From Crocodylus rhombifer (Eukaryota > Chordata > Crocodylia > Crocodylidae), in NCBI GenBank assembly GCA_038503035.1, contig JAVSML010001070.1:192055-256054 (forward strand): DNA of 64,000 bases. Reading direction: 5' to 3'. The position numbers were made by a program, and so were the translations under genes. Of the stretch, positions 45,190-54,270 are shown piece after piece. Under the pieces are notes generated by a model. That model saw only the letters and a program-made list of their open reading frames with translations. It was not told where the DNA came from and did no database searches. Positions within the stretch are counted from its first letter, which is position 1. Each line of letters begins with the position of its first letter.

Positions 45190-45600
45190 TGGGCATGTCC
45201 AGATGATTGCACACATGTGGTATGTGGTGTTGCAGATCCATTTGCAATGTCACACACTGTACATACAGGTGTTCCTTGTGCTGCTGCTTTGCAGCACGGT
45301 TTGTTTGTTTTTTTTACCCAGGGAGATCCCAGGGTCAAAAAAACCCACGCCAAAAAAAAGGGGGGGGGGGGGGTGCATGTGGTGGCAGTGCATACTGCTC
45401 ACAAGTGCAGCCTAGACCGCCAGAATTGTCAGCCAGGTTTCCTGCTGCAGGAATACCATAGCTGCATCTTCAAGAGGCCTCCAGGACCCCATGTAAGGCT
45501 TCTGGGGCCAGCACAGTTGCTGGCCACAGCCTCCCCTACTCCTCCCTCCCTCCTCCCCACCCCATGTCCATAAAGGTGCAACCATTAACTTCAGTTAAAA
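45190..45600. mobile_element. MITE-like element with internal palindrome, copy C
   Basis: It begins GGGCATGTCCAGATGATTGC and shares the body of copies at 23455 and 33530. It contains the inverted repeat 45308-45324 (T-run then ACCCAGGGA) pairing with 45327-45343 (TCCCAGGGTC then A-run). A G12 run at 45361-45372 follows. The right end was not defined. It is non-coding; overlapping plus-strand frames up to 118 codons are compositional. Confidence 0.5.
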
Positions 45601-45639
45601 GGTTGTTTAGAAATGTGTCAGCCAGTGCATGAAGATAGG

Positions 45640-46576
45640 GATTCCCTGATACAGACTATCAGACACTGCTGGCTTCCCTATGACCCCCTCCCCTCACCAC
45701 TTGCTGCCTAAGCAGGGATCCCTTCCTCCCCTTTCCCACATTACGGACCATATGGTATGCTATCTAGTGTTGTGTAAGGCTCCGGCAGAGAGCAGACACA
45801 ACAGGGTCTGCCTGGCTTTCCCCAGCCCTACCCCCATTTGCTGCTAAAGCAGGAAATCTCCCCGTCCCTCACTACCTCCCATCTCCCACAGCATGGACTC
45901 CAGCACCAAGGACCCTAGGCATATGGTATGCTAGCTAATGCTGAGAGGTGCCTGTGTGTATCTCTCTCCAATTTTACTGGGACAGGGAGCCAGACAGAGC
46001 AGGGCCGTTGGAGCTAATCAACAGCCCAGTAAGCTGTTTAAGAAGTTTGCAGTAATGGGAGAGAGGCTATTGTTTTGCTAGTTGGGTGATAAAAAGTCTT
46101 ATCAGGATGATTAAGACTCATCAGCTCCCTGGCCAGCTTGCTCTCCTGTCAGTTTGCTGCAAACAATCTGATGAAACTGGGAGGGAGATTGAAAAGCTAC
46201 GTATCTTCAACCCAGGCATCCACTGGACACATCCCCTTGCTGCAGAGAGCTAGCAAGGGCCTGGGGCTAACGACTCTCCCACCCCTTGAGCAGCCAGCAG
46301 GTAAAAACCTGGGATGGTACAAGCAGAACTCCCTAATGAGACAGTCCTGCTGGGGCCTGGCCATGCCCCATCAGCTCAACTCTGTGCAAGAGTAGGGAGG
46401 GCTGCTCTAACACCCCCCGGCTTCTAACCTAAGCCACTGCAGGCAAGTGCCTGAATTTCCTCAGTCCAAAGTAATTATCTCTATGGTTAGAAACTGGTTC
46501 AGCCTAGCCAGGTTAGACTAACCTGCAAAGGTTGAATCGATTCAGGTTCAGGCTTTTTGAATATCTGTCCCTAGCC
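45640..46576 (-). mobile_element. GGCTAGGG-family DNA transposon, copy 3 (reverse)
   Basis: The right edge, GAATATCTGTCCCTAGCC, is the complement of the family left end (GGCTAGGGACAGAYAT). Moving inward, AGACTAACCTGCAAAGGTTG, GAAATTTCCTCAGTCC-type words (TGAATTTCCTCAGTCCAAAG) and GCCACTGCAGGCAAGTGCC match the complement of 52855-52975 closely. An internal duplication is visible: TTGCTGCC/TAAGCAGG.. and ..CATATGGTATGCTA occur twice (about 45700-45770 and 45840-45930). The opposite terminus is missing or unrecognisable. Confidence 0.7.
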
Positions 46577-46639
46577 TGGAGCTTCTTGCACTTCCCTCCC
46601 TCTCCTTCCCCCCAACCCCATCATAATGTATGGTGTTGC

Positions 46640-47235
46640 ATCCGCTGCAGCTTTTGGGCTGGCATCAAAGGACACCCCATATAGAGTACATTGCAGTAGT
46701 CTAGTCTGGATATTATGAAGGTAAAGATCCTAATCTGAAAGAAAGGTTTACAATTCCACCAGATGGAATTGATGTACTCTTAGGCACTGCTGTCAGCTGA
46801 AGATCCAGGTGCAGCAGAGAAACCAGGACCATAGTGAACCTGAGTGATTGGGGAAGCTGAATCTTACCAATGATAAATATCTAAATCCTCCTATGGTAAA
46901 TAGTTTGCCCACTACCATCACTTCTGGTGTGTCTGGATTCAACTTCAGTTAGTTCACTTGTATCAGTCCCTACCATAAGCCAGGCACTAGGAAAGAACCA
47001 AAACTGTAAGTCCAGGTCAGATGAGAAACACAGGGCTGGGTATCTTCAGCATACTTATGACACCTTACTCTAAATCTCTAAACAATTGGGCCAGCAGCCT
47101 CATGTACATGTTGAATAAGAGTGGAGAACCCCACAGAGAAGGTCCTCAGCAGATGATGAACACTTGTCTATTGGTACCCTCTGGGACCTACCTGCTGGGA
47201 CATAGTAGAACCAATTTAGAACCCAAGTATTGTGC
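46640..47235 (-). mobile_element. L2 LINE relic, antisense RT segment
   Basis: The plus strand carries the antisense of the L2 reverse transcriptase 3' half: CCCATATAGAGTACATTGCA GTAGTCTAGTCTGG (antisense of the SRLDYCNALYMGLP area), GGATTCAACTTCAGTTAG (antisense of L-x-LN-x-x-KTE), GGGTATCTTCAGCATAC (antisense of the QYADDTQLY area, here mutated) and CATGTACATGTTGAATAAG (antisense of LFN-x-YM-x-P). Minus-strand residues VLNWFYYVPAGRSQRV correspond to the L2 VL-x-WF-x-S-F-L-x-GR-x-Q-x-V block. It has many stops and is ancient. Confidence 0.75.
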
Positions 47236-48494
47236 AAGTTATTTGAGTTTTCACATTCTTCCATGTAGTTAGGGCATAGCATGTTCAGTAGGCTGCACAG
47301 GTACTTATCTACTACATACACTTATGCTCAGGTATGCCTGTATGATTATTAGCCCTGTGTATGTTCAATAACCTACTTGTTCTCAGTGCATGGGTAATAG
47401 AATTACAAATTGTGTAAGCACCAAAAATCCCACTTATGCAGCTGAGTAAGAGCCATTTAGGTGCATAAAAGATAATAGAATTTGGACCTTAGTGTACATG
47501 ATACTTCAGGATTTAATTGAATTGGTGATTGCTGATTACTCTTGCTGCTGCCTTCACTTCAGTTTTGCTTTTGCTATATATTTAATCAATGAAGTCTAAC
47601 TGTTATTGAAAGCATTCTAGATATCAAAGGGAAAATGATTTACCTTATTTAAACATGACTCAGGGTTTTCTTCTGAGACACTGTGAGAGTTCAGGCTTGT
47701 ATCCATTCTGATATTGTTGAAGCACTGTGAAATTATTGGACTGAATATAGCTATTTATAGTAAGTTTCTTTCCAAAGTAGCTTTTTGATTTAATGCATGC
47801 TGCTGGTATAATAGAAAATATTAAAACTAGCACACAGCCGAACTTTCCGGAGTTTTAGCTTTCTTAAAAACCAAGATCTATCATGATGACACAAGCATTT
47901 AATGATCCTTGTAATGACATGATAAAAATACCTTTGCAAGTTGAAGTATTGCCATGCAACTAGAAACTTAAAAGCTTAGTAACACAATAGTCAGAATACT
48001 GAGGAAGGAAAACTGAAAACTGAGAAAATGCTTTCCTAAAAGTAGTGGTCATGGTTACTAGTTGGATGGCATTCATTATTTTATCTAGAACAACATTTAT
48101 CCTGAAGAGATTTGTTCATCATTACATGTAATTGAACTTATACTTCATATCATTTTAAGACTATCCATTAACTCATTCTCTTTTTTCATTCTCTTTCCAA
48201 TTTTTCATCTTTTTCTGAAATAAAAGTATTAATTTGTACCCACAATGGGGAGTCTATTAATTTTATTTCTTCTTACTCATATATGCTGATTCCCATTTTG
48301 GGTTCAAAGATAGAATAACAGTGTGGTAACAGGTTTCTTCTTCCCTGTTAGTTGGCTTATAGGAAAGTATAATTTGAGAGAGAAGTGGTAAGAATTAAAA
48401 CACTGTTTTTTTAATACTTGAAGATGTCCACTTATAGCTCTGAGGAAGTTTGCTATGTAGGGGTTCTGGTTTTATAAAACTTATTACTCAAGAG
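47236..48494. other. AT-rich non-coding DNA, possibly including a conserved element
   Basis: 47500-48250 has the unique, repeat-free AT-rich texture seen in vertebrate non-coding elements (for example TTTAATCAATGAAG, CATTTAATGATCC, ATTACATGTAATTG). There are no gene or TE signatures. The evidence is compositional only. Confidence 0.3.
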
Positions 48495-48504
48495 TAAATT
48501 GGAT

Positions 48505-48620
48505 GCTTACCTTGCTGGGATCCTATGACCCCAGCTGACTTCCTGCCCTTTGGGCAGGGGGCTGGACTCGATGATCTCCCGAGGTCCCTTCCAGCCCTAA
48601 TGTCTATGAAATCTATGAAA
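48505..48620 (+). mobile_element. 116-bp CR1 3' tail (CR1-E) with perfect 10-bp target duplication
   Basis: The insert reads GCTTACCTTGCTGGGATCC... GGGCTGGACTCGATGATCTC... GAGGTCCCTTCCAGCCCTAA and ends ATGTCTATGAAATCTATGAA. TAAATTGGAT occurs directly before it (48495-48504) and directly after it (48621-48630). The tail matches those of CR1-A and CR1-D. It is a short 5'-truncated retroposition event, apparently fairly young because both the duplication and the tail are intact. Confidence 0.92.
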
Positions 48621-48872
48621 TAAATTGGATTTATTTTTTTCAGACATAGTGGTACCAAATCATTCCTTCAGATACTGCACCCCTTCCCTTAATGTCACAT
48701 CCTAATGTTACAGATATAGGGCATTTGGGGCATACTTACGAAGAGGAAAAACAAAGATGGAGTGGGAAAAAATAATGGTCACACTGTATAGTTCCTACTT
48801 TTTGATTTCTTTGATTGTAGTGCTGTAATATTAAATAGCAATGGACTAAACATACTCTATTCTTTCTTCAAA

Positions 48873-49218
48873 AGGACTTTAAACTAGATTTTAAGCGGCC
48901 AGGTGATAAAAGCTCACAAGTAAGGAAAAAGGGGACTAACTAAAGATTTGGAATCTATTGGAGAAGACAAATAAAAATCTTAAATAGGTGAGAGTCAAGG
49001 TTGTCTTTTTGAGGGAAGGTCTCATATCTTTTTATTGGATCAACTGCACAGTTAGGGGAAATTTTAGACAAGCTTTCAAGCACAAAGTATACTTCATCAG
49101 GACAATAGCATCATAAATTCTTCAGCAGGGCCATGCGAGACAAGAACAAGGATGTCATGCTGCTAAACATTTGAAATCTATGTACACAAAAGCCATGAGT
49201 ATAAAGAAGAAGGAATCA
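48873..49218 (+). mobile_element. older CR1 (CR1-H), 5' part, with an embedded repeat
   Basis: GGACTTTAAACTAGATTTTA resembles the CR1 upstream word in CR1-B (GGGCTTTAAACTAGCTC). At 49171-49218 one frame reads LKSMYTKAMSIKKKES, equivalent to the endonuclease start LKCLYTNARSMGNKQEE. Between these lies the dispersed repeat at 49010-49105. The endonuclease then breaks off where CR1-D begins and appears to resume near 51300, so this is probably an old host CR1 split by later insertions. Confidence 0.55.
49010..49105 (-). repeat. dispersed TATTGGATCAACTGCACAGTT repeat, copy 2
   Basis: GGTCTCATATCTTTTTATTG, GATCAACTGCACAGTTAGGG, TTAGACAAGCTTTCAAGCAC and ACTTCATCAGGAC match 35124-35205 in order. 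Read on the minus strand, it contains CTGATGA and, 17 bases on, GAAAGC, words that are also found in hammerhead ribozyme cores. See the findings for why I do not call it a ribozyme. Confidence 0.6.
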
Positions 49219-49221
49219 ACA

Positions 49222-51071
49222 GGAAGAAGTAGAAGCCAAGTTTTCCATGGAAATCCAACTGGCTACAAGTATCAAGGACAATAAAAAGTCCTTTTTTAGA
49301 TATGTGGGGAGCTGGAGAAAAAGCAAGGGCAACAGTGGACCCCTGCTAAACCAAAAGGGAGAACTGACGACCGATGCCCAGGAAAAAGCCAACTTACTAA
49401 ATAGGTACTTTGCGTCAGTCTTTCACGAGTCCCATGGGATGCCCCTGCCCATTACAGGACAGGGACACCTAAGTGAGGGTGGTTCCTTGCCCTCCATCAA
49501 TGCTGACCTTGTGAAGGAACAGCTTGAGAGGCTGGACACCTTCAAGTCAGCCGGCCCTGACAATTTATACCCCAGAGTACTCAAGGAGCTGGCAAGTATC
49601 ATATCTCAGCCCCTGGCACAGATCTTTGAGAGCTCCTGGTGCTCTGGTGAAGTGTTCGATGATTGGAAGAAGACCAATGTGGTTCCTATCTTCAAGAAAG
49701 GGAGGAAAGTGGATCCGGAAAACTACAGGCCCATCAGCCTGACCTCTATCCTGGGGAAGGTCTTAGGAAGAAATCATCAAGGAGGCCATTCTTAATGGAC
49801 TGGCTGATGGCAACACCCTGAGGGACAGCCAGCACAGGTTTCTTGCAGGTAGATCTCATTTCCCTTTACGACCAGGTGACCTATCACCTGGACAAGGGGG
49901 AAGATATTGATGTCATATTTCTTAACTTTAAAAAAGCCTTCCATCCGGTATCCCGTAATCACCTTTTGGCAAAATTGGCCAGCTGCAGCCTCGGGACCAC
50001 CATGATCCGGTAGCTGGGGAATTGGCTCTGTGGTCGGACCCAGAGGGTGGTGGTTGATGGAAGTCAATCGTCATGGTGCCCTGTGACCAGTGGGGTCCCT
50101 CAAGGCTCTGTCCTTGGACTTATTTTGTTCAACCTCTTCACTGATGTGGACACTGGAGTCAGAAGCGGACTGGCCAAGTTTGCCAATGATACCAAACTTT
50201 GGGGTAAAGCATCCACACCTGAGGACAGGGGGATAATCCAGGCTGACCTTGACAGGCCCAGTAAATGGGCAGATGAGAACCTGATGGTGTTTAACATCGA
50301 AAAATGCTAGGTTCTCCACCTTGGGAGGAAAAACCTGTAGCATGTCTATAGGCTCAGCAGTGCTATGCTGACTAGCACTATGGACGAGAGGACTTGGGGG
50401 TCAGGATTCACCACAAGATGAACATGAGCCGGCAATGTGGTGCTGCAGGCAGTAAAGAGAGCAAAATGCTGGCTTGCATTCATAGATGCTTCTCAAGCAG
50501 ATCCCAGGGCGTCATTCTCCCCTTGTACTTGGCCTTGGTGAGGCTGCAGCTGGAGTACTGCATCCAGTTTTGAGCTCCAAAATTCAAAAATGATGTGGAG
50601 AAGTTTGAGGGAGTCCAGAAGAGTCATGTGCATGATCAGAGGTCAGGAAAACAGACCTTATGACGACAGGCTGAGAGCCATGGGGCTGTTCAGCCTGGAA
50701 AAGCGCAGGCTCAGGGGTGACCTGATGGCACCTATAGGTTTATAATGGGTGTTCACCAGGACCTGGGGGAATGTTTGTTCACCAGAGCGCCCCAAGGGAT
50801 TACAAGGTCGAACAGTTATAAACTCCTGTAAGACCATTTCAGACGAGACATAAGGAAGAACTTCTTTACTTTCCAAGTCCCCAAGGTCTGGAATGACCTG
50901 CTGCTGGAGGTGGTTCAAGCACCTACTTTGAATACCTTCAAGAGAAACCTGGATGTTTTTCTTGCTGGGATCCTCTGACTCCAGCTGACTTCCTGCCCCT
51001 GGGGCAGGGGGCTAGAGTCGATGATCTTCCGAGGTCCCTTCCAGCCCTAATGTCTATGAAATCTATGAAAT
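49222..51071 (+). mobile_element. CR1-D LINE, 5'-truncated, inserted in older CR1 DNA
   Basis: It starts within ORF2 just before the RT domain (AGTAGAAGCCAAGTTTTCC) and ends with the tail GAGGTCCCTTCCAGCCCTAA then TGTCTATGAAATCTATGAAAT. The tail subfamily is the same as CR1-A and CR1-E. A different CR1 3' end follows immediately, and older endonuclease-coding CR1 sequence flanks both sides, so the locus is nested. Confidence 0.9.
49247..50990 (+). pseudogene. CR1-D reverse transcriptase, broken and catalytically altered
   Basis: 49247-49795 encodes the RT N-terminal part: EIQLATSIKDNKKSFFRYVG, EKANLLNRYFASVFHESHGM, LDTFKSAGPDNLYPRVLKEL, VVPIFKKGRKVDPENYRPIS. After a frameshift come motif A, reading FLNFKKAFHPV (49918 on; the usual LDF Asp is Asn), PQGSVLGLILFN, and the catalytic box FANDTKLW (50179 on; first Asp of FADD is Asn). 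Stops occur at 50010-50013 and 50308-50310, and frameshifts in the thumb region follow. Both catalytic Asp losses and the breaks make it inactive. Confidence 0.88.
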
Positions 51072-51296
51072 CTTAGTACACAGGAGGCGCTACTTTACGG
51101 TCAGGGCGGATAGGATCTGGAACCAACTTCCAAGAGAAGTGGTGCTGGTTCCTACCTGGGGGTGTTTAAGAGGAGGTTAGATGAACACCTTGCTGGGAGT
51201 CGTTTGACCCCAGTAATCTTTCCTGCCATGGCAGGGGGTCAAACTAGATGATCTACTCAGGTCCCTTCTGACCCTAGAAACTATGAAACTATGAAA
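51072..51296 (+). mobile_element. CR1-F 3' fragment
   Basis: GGAGGCGCTACTTTACGGTC, GGATAGGATCTGGAACCAAC, GTGTTTAAGAGGAGGTTAGA then GAGTCGTTTGACCCCAGTA and CAGGTCCCTTCTGACCCTAG end in AAACTATGAAACTATGAAAC. It encodes the last ~50 residues of a CR1 ORF2 (RRYFTVRADRIWNQLP-like) plus the 3' UTR. The tail sequence (ACTATGA repeat) marks a different subfamily from CR1-D, which abuts it upstream. Confidence 0.88.
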
Positions 51297-51299
51297 CAA

Positions 51300-52080
51300 A
51301 CACAACTATGACATTTTTTATCAGTGACTTGGTGGGATATTGTTGGTATAGCTTGCTTAAGAAGGACAGGCAGGGAAAAAAGGGTGGAAGCATTGCATTG
51401 TTCATCAAGAACACTTTATCTGAAGTTCATGGAGGAGTGACAAATGTCTCTGAGTGAAGATAAAAGGGAAAAGAGCAGGGAAAATGCCACAGCAAGGCAA
51501 CTATTGACCAACTAATCAGGACAAGAATGAGGCCTTTTTTTTCTGAGCCTTAATCAGAAGTACCCAAAACACGGGACATGGTTTGCAGAAAGGGGAATCT
51601 TAACTACCCAGATACTATTAAAAACAACACAATAGAGACAGATAGCCTGTCAAGCTCTTGGAATGTGCTGGGGGAAACTTTTTTGTTGTTGTTTCAGAAG
51701 GCGAAAAAAGCTACCAGGGGAACTGCTGCTACTTTATATTTGGCTGTGACCTATTGGGAGGAATTGATTGAGAATCAAAAGTTGGAAGGCTATTTGTGTG
51801 AAAGTGATCATGAAATGATAACATTCACTGTTCTAAGGGAAAAAAATCTGAGAGCAGGAGAATAAGGCCAATAGACTGGGGAGAAGCAGAATTCAATAAC
51901 CTAAGGGAACTGGTAAGTAGAATCTCTTGAGATGATAATGCAAGGAATAAAGGAACTGAGGATAGCTGGCAGTTGCTGCAAGATGGAATATTAAATGCAC
52001 AATGGCCATCCTGATATGAAGGAAAGATAGGAAGTATAGTTAGAGACCATTATGGCTGCATCAGGATCCATTCAGTGACC
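51300..52080 (+). mobile_element. older CR1 endonuclease region (continuation of CR1-H)
   Basis: Plus-strand frames give KKDRQGKK and, one base shifted, GSIALFIKNTLSEVHGG, then KGNLNYPDTI (family GDFNYPDI) at 51594 and ESDHEMITFTVLREKNLRAG (family SDHE) near 51800, followed by RELVSR and SWQLLQDGILNAQ-like codons to about 52000. This is the CR1 endonuclease and linker, the part expected downstream of the LKSMYTKAMS segment at 49171. The GDFN Asp is Asn. Numerous shifts; inactive. Confidence 0.8.
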
Positions 52081-52815
52081 TACAAATAAAAAATAAAGTG
52101 GTGGGTGGGAGGGGAGGAATGTAATTGTGTCATATATTTAAAGATGAGTATAAAGGAGTACCACAAGTATGAAGAGATGAAACCAGAATGGCTTAGGGGC
52201 AAAGTGAGTTTCAATTGTCAAAGAATCTACTCAGCAGATGGAAAATGTTTTGTAAATTCATTAGAAGCAATAGAAAACAAAGCAAGGTATAGGTTCATTG
52301 TTAAAAGGAAAAAAAAAAGTAAATACTGGTTGATACACATAAGGCATTCAGCATCTTTGCTTCATTCCTGACTTTAGAGGATGTGTTATCTGGGCTGAGA
52401 GTGGAGCACTATTAACTACATGAAGTGGTTAGAAACTTATCTTCTCCCTTAGGAATAGCTGGTATTTTTCCTTTCCACACCGTCCAATGTTGTTATGGTC
52501 CTCTATAGCCAGCTTTAATTCTGGACATCTTCATATGTGTCTTGTCAATGAAGTCCCCACATACTCTGCAGCTGGACCATTTCCTTCCAGAAGTCACCCA
52601 ACTTCTTGAAGGACTCCACCAGAAGATACTTTTCATACTGGATGTTTTCTCCTTCCTGGCTTTCTTTGGAAGAGATGAGCAGGCTACACTTTTAGCAAGT
52701 CAAACCCATTACTTGAGTAGAAGCATTCAGGGTCAGGATTGCAGTCTGGATATAGCCCTGAAACCACTCCTACACAAGATGCTGATGTGCAGGAGCTGTG
52801 ACTACTGCACAGTAG
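52081..52815. other. non-coding DNA, unclassified
   Basis: 52105-52371 has an 88-codon lysine-rich frame (KARYRFIVKRKKKSKYW) that could be a late part of the old CR1 linker but matches nothing I can name. 52450-52815, read on the minus strand, includes CRVCGDFIDKTHMKMSRIKA, faintly like the catalytic-Asp region of Harbinger transposases (C-x-GAIDGTHI); this is too weak to call. Confidence 0.25.
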
Positions 52816-54267
52816 GGCTAGGGACAGACATACAAAAAGCCTAAGCCTGCATTAATTCAACTTTTGCAGCTTAGTCTAACCTGGCTAGGCTGAACCAGTT
52901 TCCAACCATACAGAAAATCCCTCTGGACTGAGGAAATTCAGGCACATGCCTGCAGTGGCTCAGGCTGGAAGCCAGGGGATGCTAGTAGCCCTCCTTCCCT
53001 TGCAGAGCTGAGCAGAGGAGGCTGTGGCCAGGTCCCAGCAGGTGGCTCTGATTAGGGAGGGGTATAAATCCCCAACCTGTCTTCAGTCCCTAGTTTCTCC
53101 TGGCTTGCTGCTCAAGGAGGAGTGTTGCCAGCCCCCAGCTACTACTGGCAAAGAGGGTGTGTGCAGTAGGGCTGGGCAAAGCTTTGGTCCCTGATTCTAT
53201 TTGGTGGAGATTTGGCCCAATTTGGTGGCTGAATCTCTAAATCCAAATTGAATCAGAGGACCCTTTAGTCTCTACGAATCTAATTGGAACCATTCCAATA
53301 AATTTGGAAAGATTCGATGATTCGGACAGACATGGCCAAACCGAATCGGGGACAGTGATCCAAATCAATTAATCAAATCACTGTTCCTGATTTGGGCTGA
53401 ATCTGAATCCAAATTGAATAGGGCCTGTTTTGCACACCCCTAGGGTGCAGTGCATGTATCTGTTGATGATACAGAGATTTTCAATCTCCCTCCTTGCAAA
53501 CTGACAGGCAAGCAAACCAGAGCTAGGGGCAGGGTTGATAACAGTGTCACACCTATCTCAGTGTTTATCCCCATTAAGAAAATAGAGAGACGTAACCTGT
53601 TGATTCTGCCTATTGATTCAGCACAGACCCAACATGTGCCCCAACATGTGCTCTGCCAGCTAATCCACAGATACCTTTTCTGCAAGGCAGAGGGGAAGGG
53701 GGAATTCTTGCTTAGCAGGGAGTGGTGAGGGGGGAAGCAAGCAGGTCTTAAACAGCTTTTCCAAAAAGGACATTAAGCTACCTGTTTAATAGCTTCAAAA
53801 AGCCTGTCTACTTCTGTCTTCTCCCACAGCACAGATCTTAGCCAGAGTGCAGTCTGCTGGCTAATGCTGAGGTGTCTATGAGGGGTGGGGGGAATGCCTG
53901 CTTAGCACAGAGTTGGGAAGGGACAGGGGAACCAGGAGCCAGGTAGATGCCTGCAGATACTGCTGCGCTCCAGCAAGACAGCAGAGGGGAGGGGCTAGCC
54001 CTGCTGTGGAGCAGAGAGTCAGAGAGCATACTAGGATGATGGGGGACTCTGGTTTATCTTAAACCAGCAAGGGATCTGAGACAGACACTGCATAAACCGG
54101 TTTGAGCCAAATCAGTTAAGTCTGATACTAAATTCAACCAGATTTATCACAAACAAGTTTCAGCCATTTTCAAACCGGGTTATGTGCACTGAACATCTGT
54201 TCTGTTACAGGTTTAAACTAGTTTCTGATCACTTAATCTGGTTTATGTGTAATGTCTGTTCCTAGCC
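52816..54267 (+). mobile_element. GGCTAGGG-family DNA transposon, copy 4 (most complete)
   Basis: Terminal inverted repeats: left GGCTAGGGACAGACAT (52816 on); right, in complement, GGCTAGGAACAGACAT (ending 54267). Each is flanked by TAG (52813-52815 and 54268-54270), consistent with a 3-bp duplication. Both subterminal regions are studded with AAACC(A/G)G or its complement (AACCAGTTTCC on the left; TAAACCAGC, TAAACCGGTTTG, AAACCGGG, TCTGGTTTATG on the right), as expected of transposase-binding repeats. The interior is GC-rich, contains GGTATAAATCCCC near 53070, has no transposase and is interrupted by the hAT MITE at 53167-53442. Net length is about 1.17 kb without that insert. Confidence 0.8.
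53167..53442. mobile_element. hAT-type MITE, 276 bp, nested, with 8-bp target duplication
   Basis: The left TIR TAGGGCTGGGCAAAGC and right TIR, in complement TAGGGGTGTGCAAAAC, bound a body rich in GAATC/GATTC words (CCAAATTGAATCAGAGG, CCGAATCGGGG, CTGAATCTGAATCCAAATTG), a well-known texture in reptile hAT MITEs. Flanks are GTGTGCAG (53159-53166) and GGGTGCAG (53443-53450), 7/8 identical. It sits inside the GGCTAGGG-family element and is therefore younger. Confidence 0.9.
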
Positions 54268-54270
54268 TAG

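Noticed and set aside
52450..52815. Harbinger transposase catalytic segment (CRVCGDFIDKTHM on the minus strand)
   Set aside because: Only a short resemblance to GAIDGTHI, no supporting neighbouring motifs; too weak to annotate as a gene relic.
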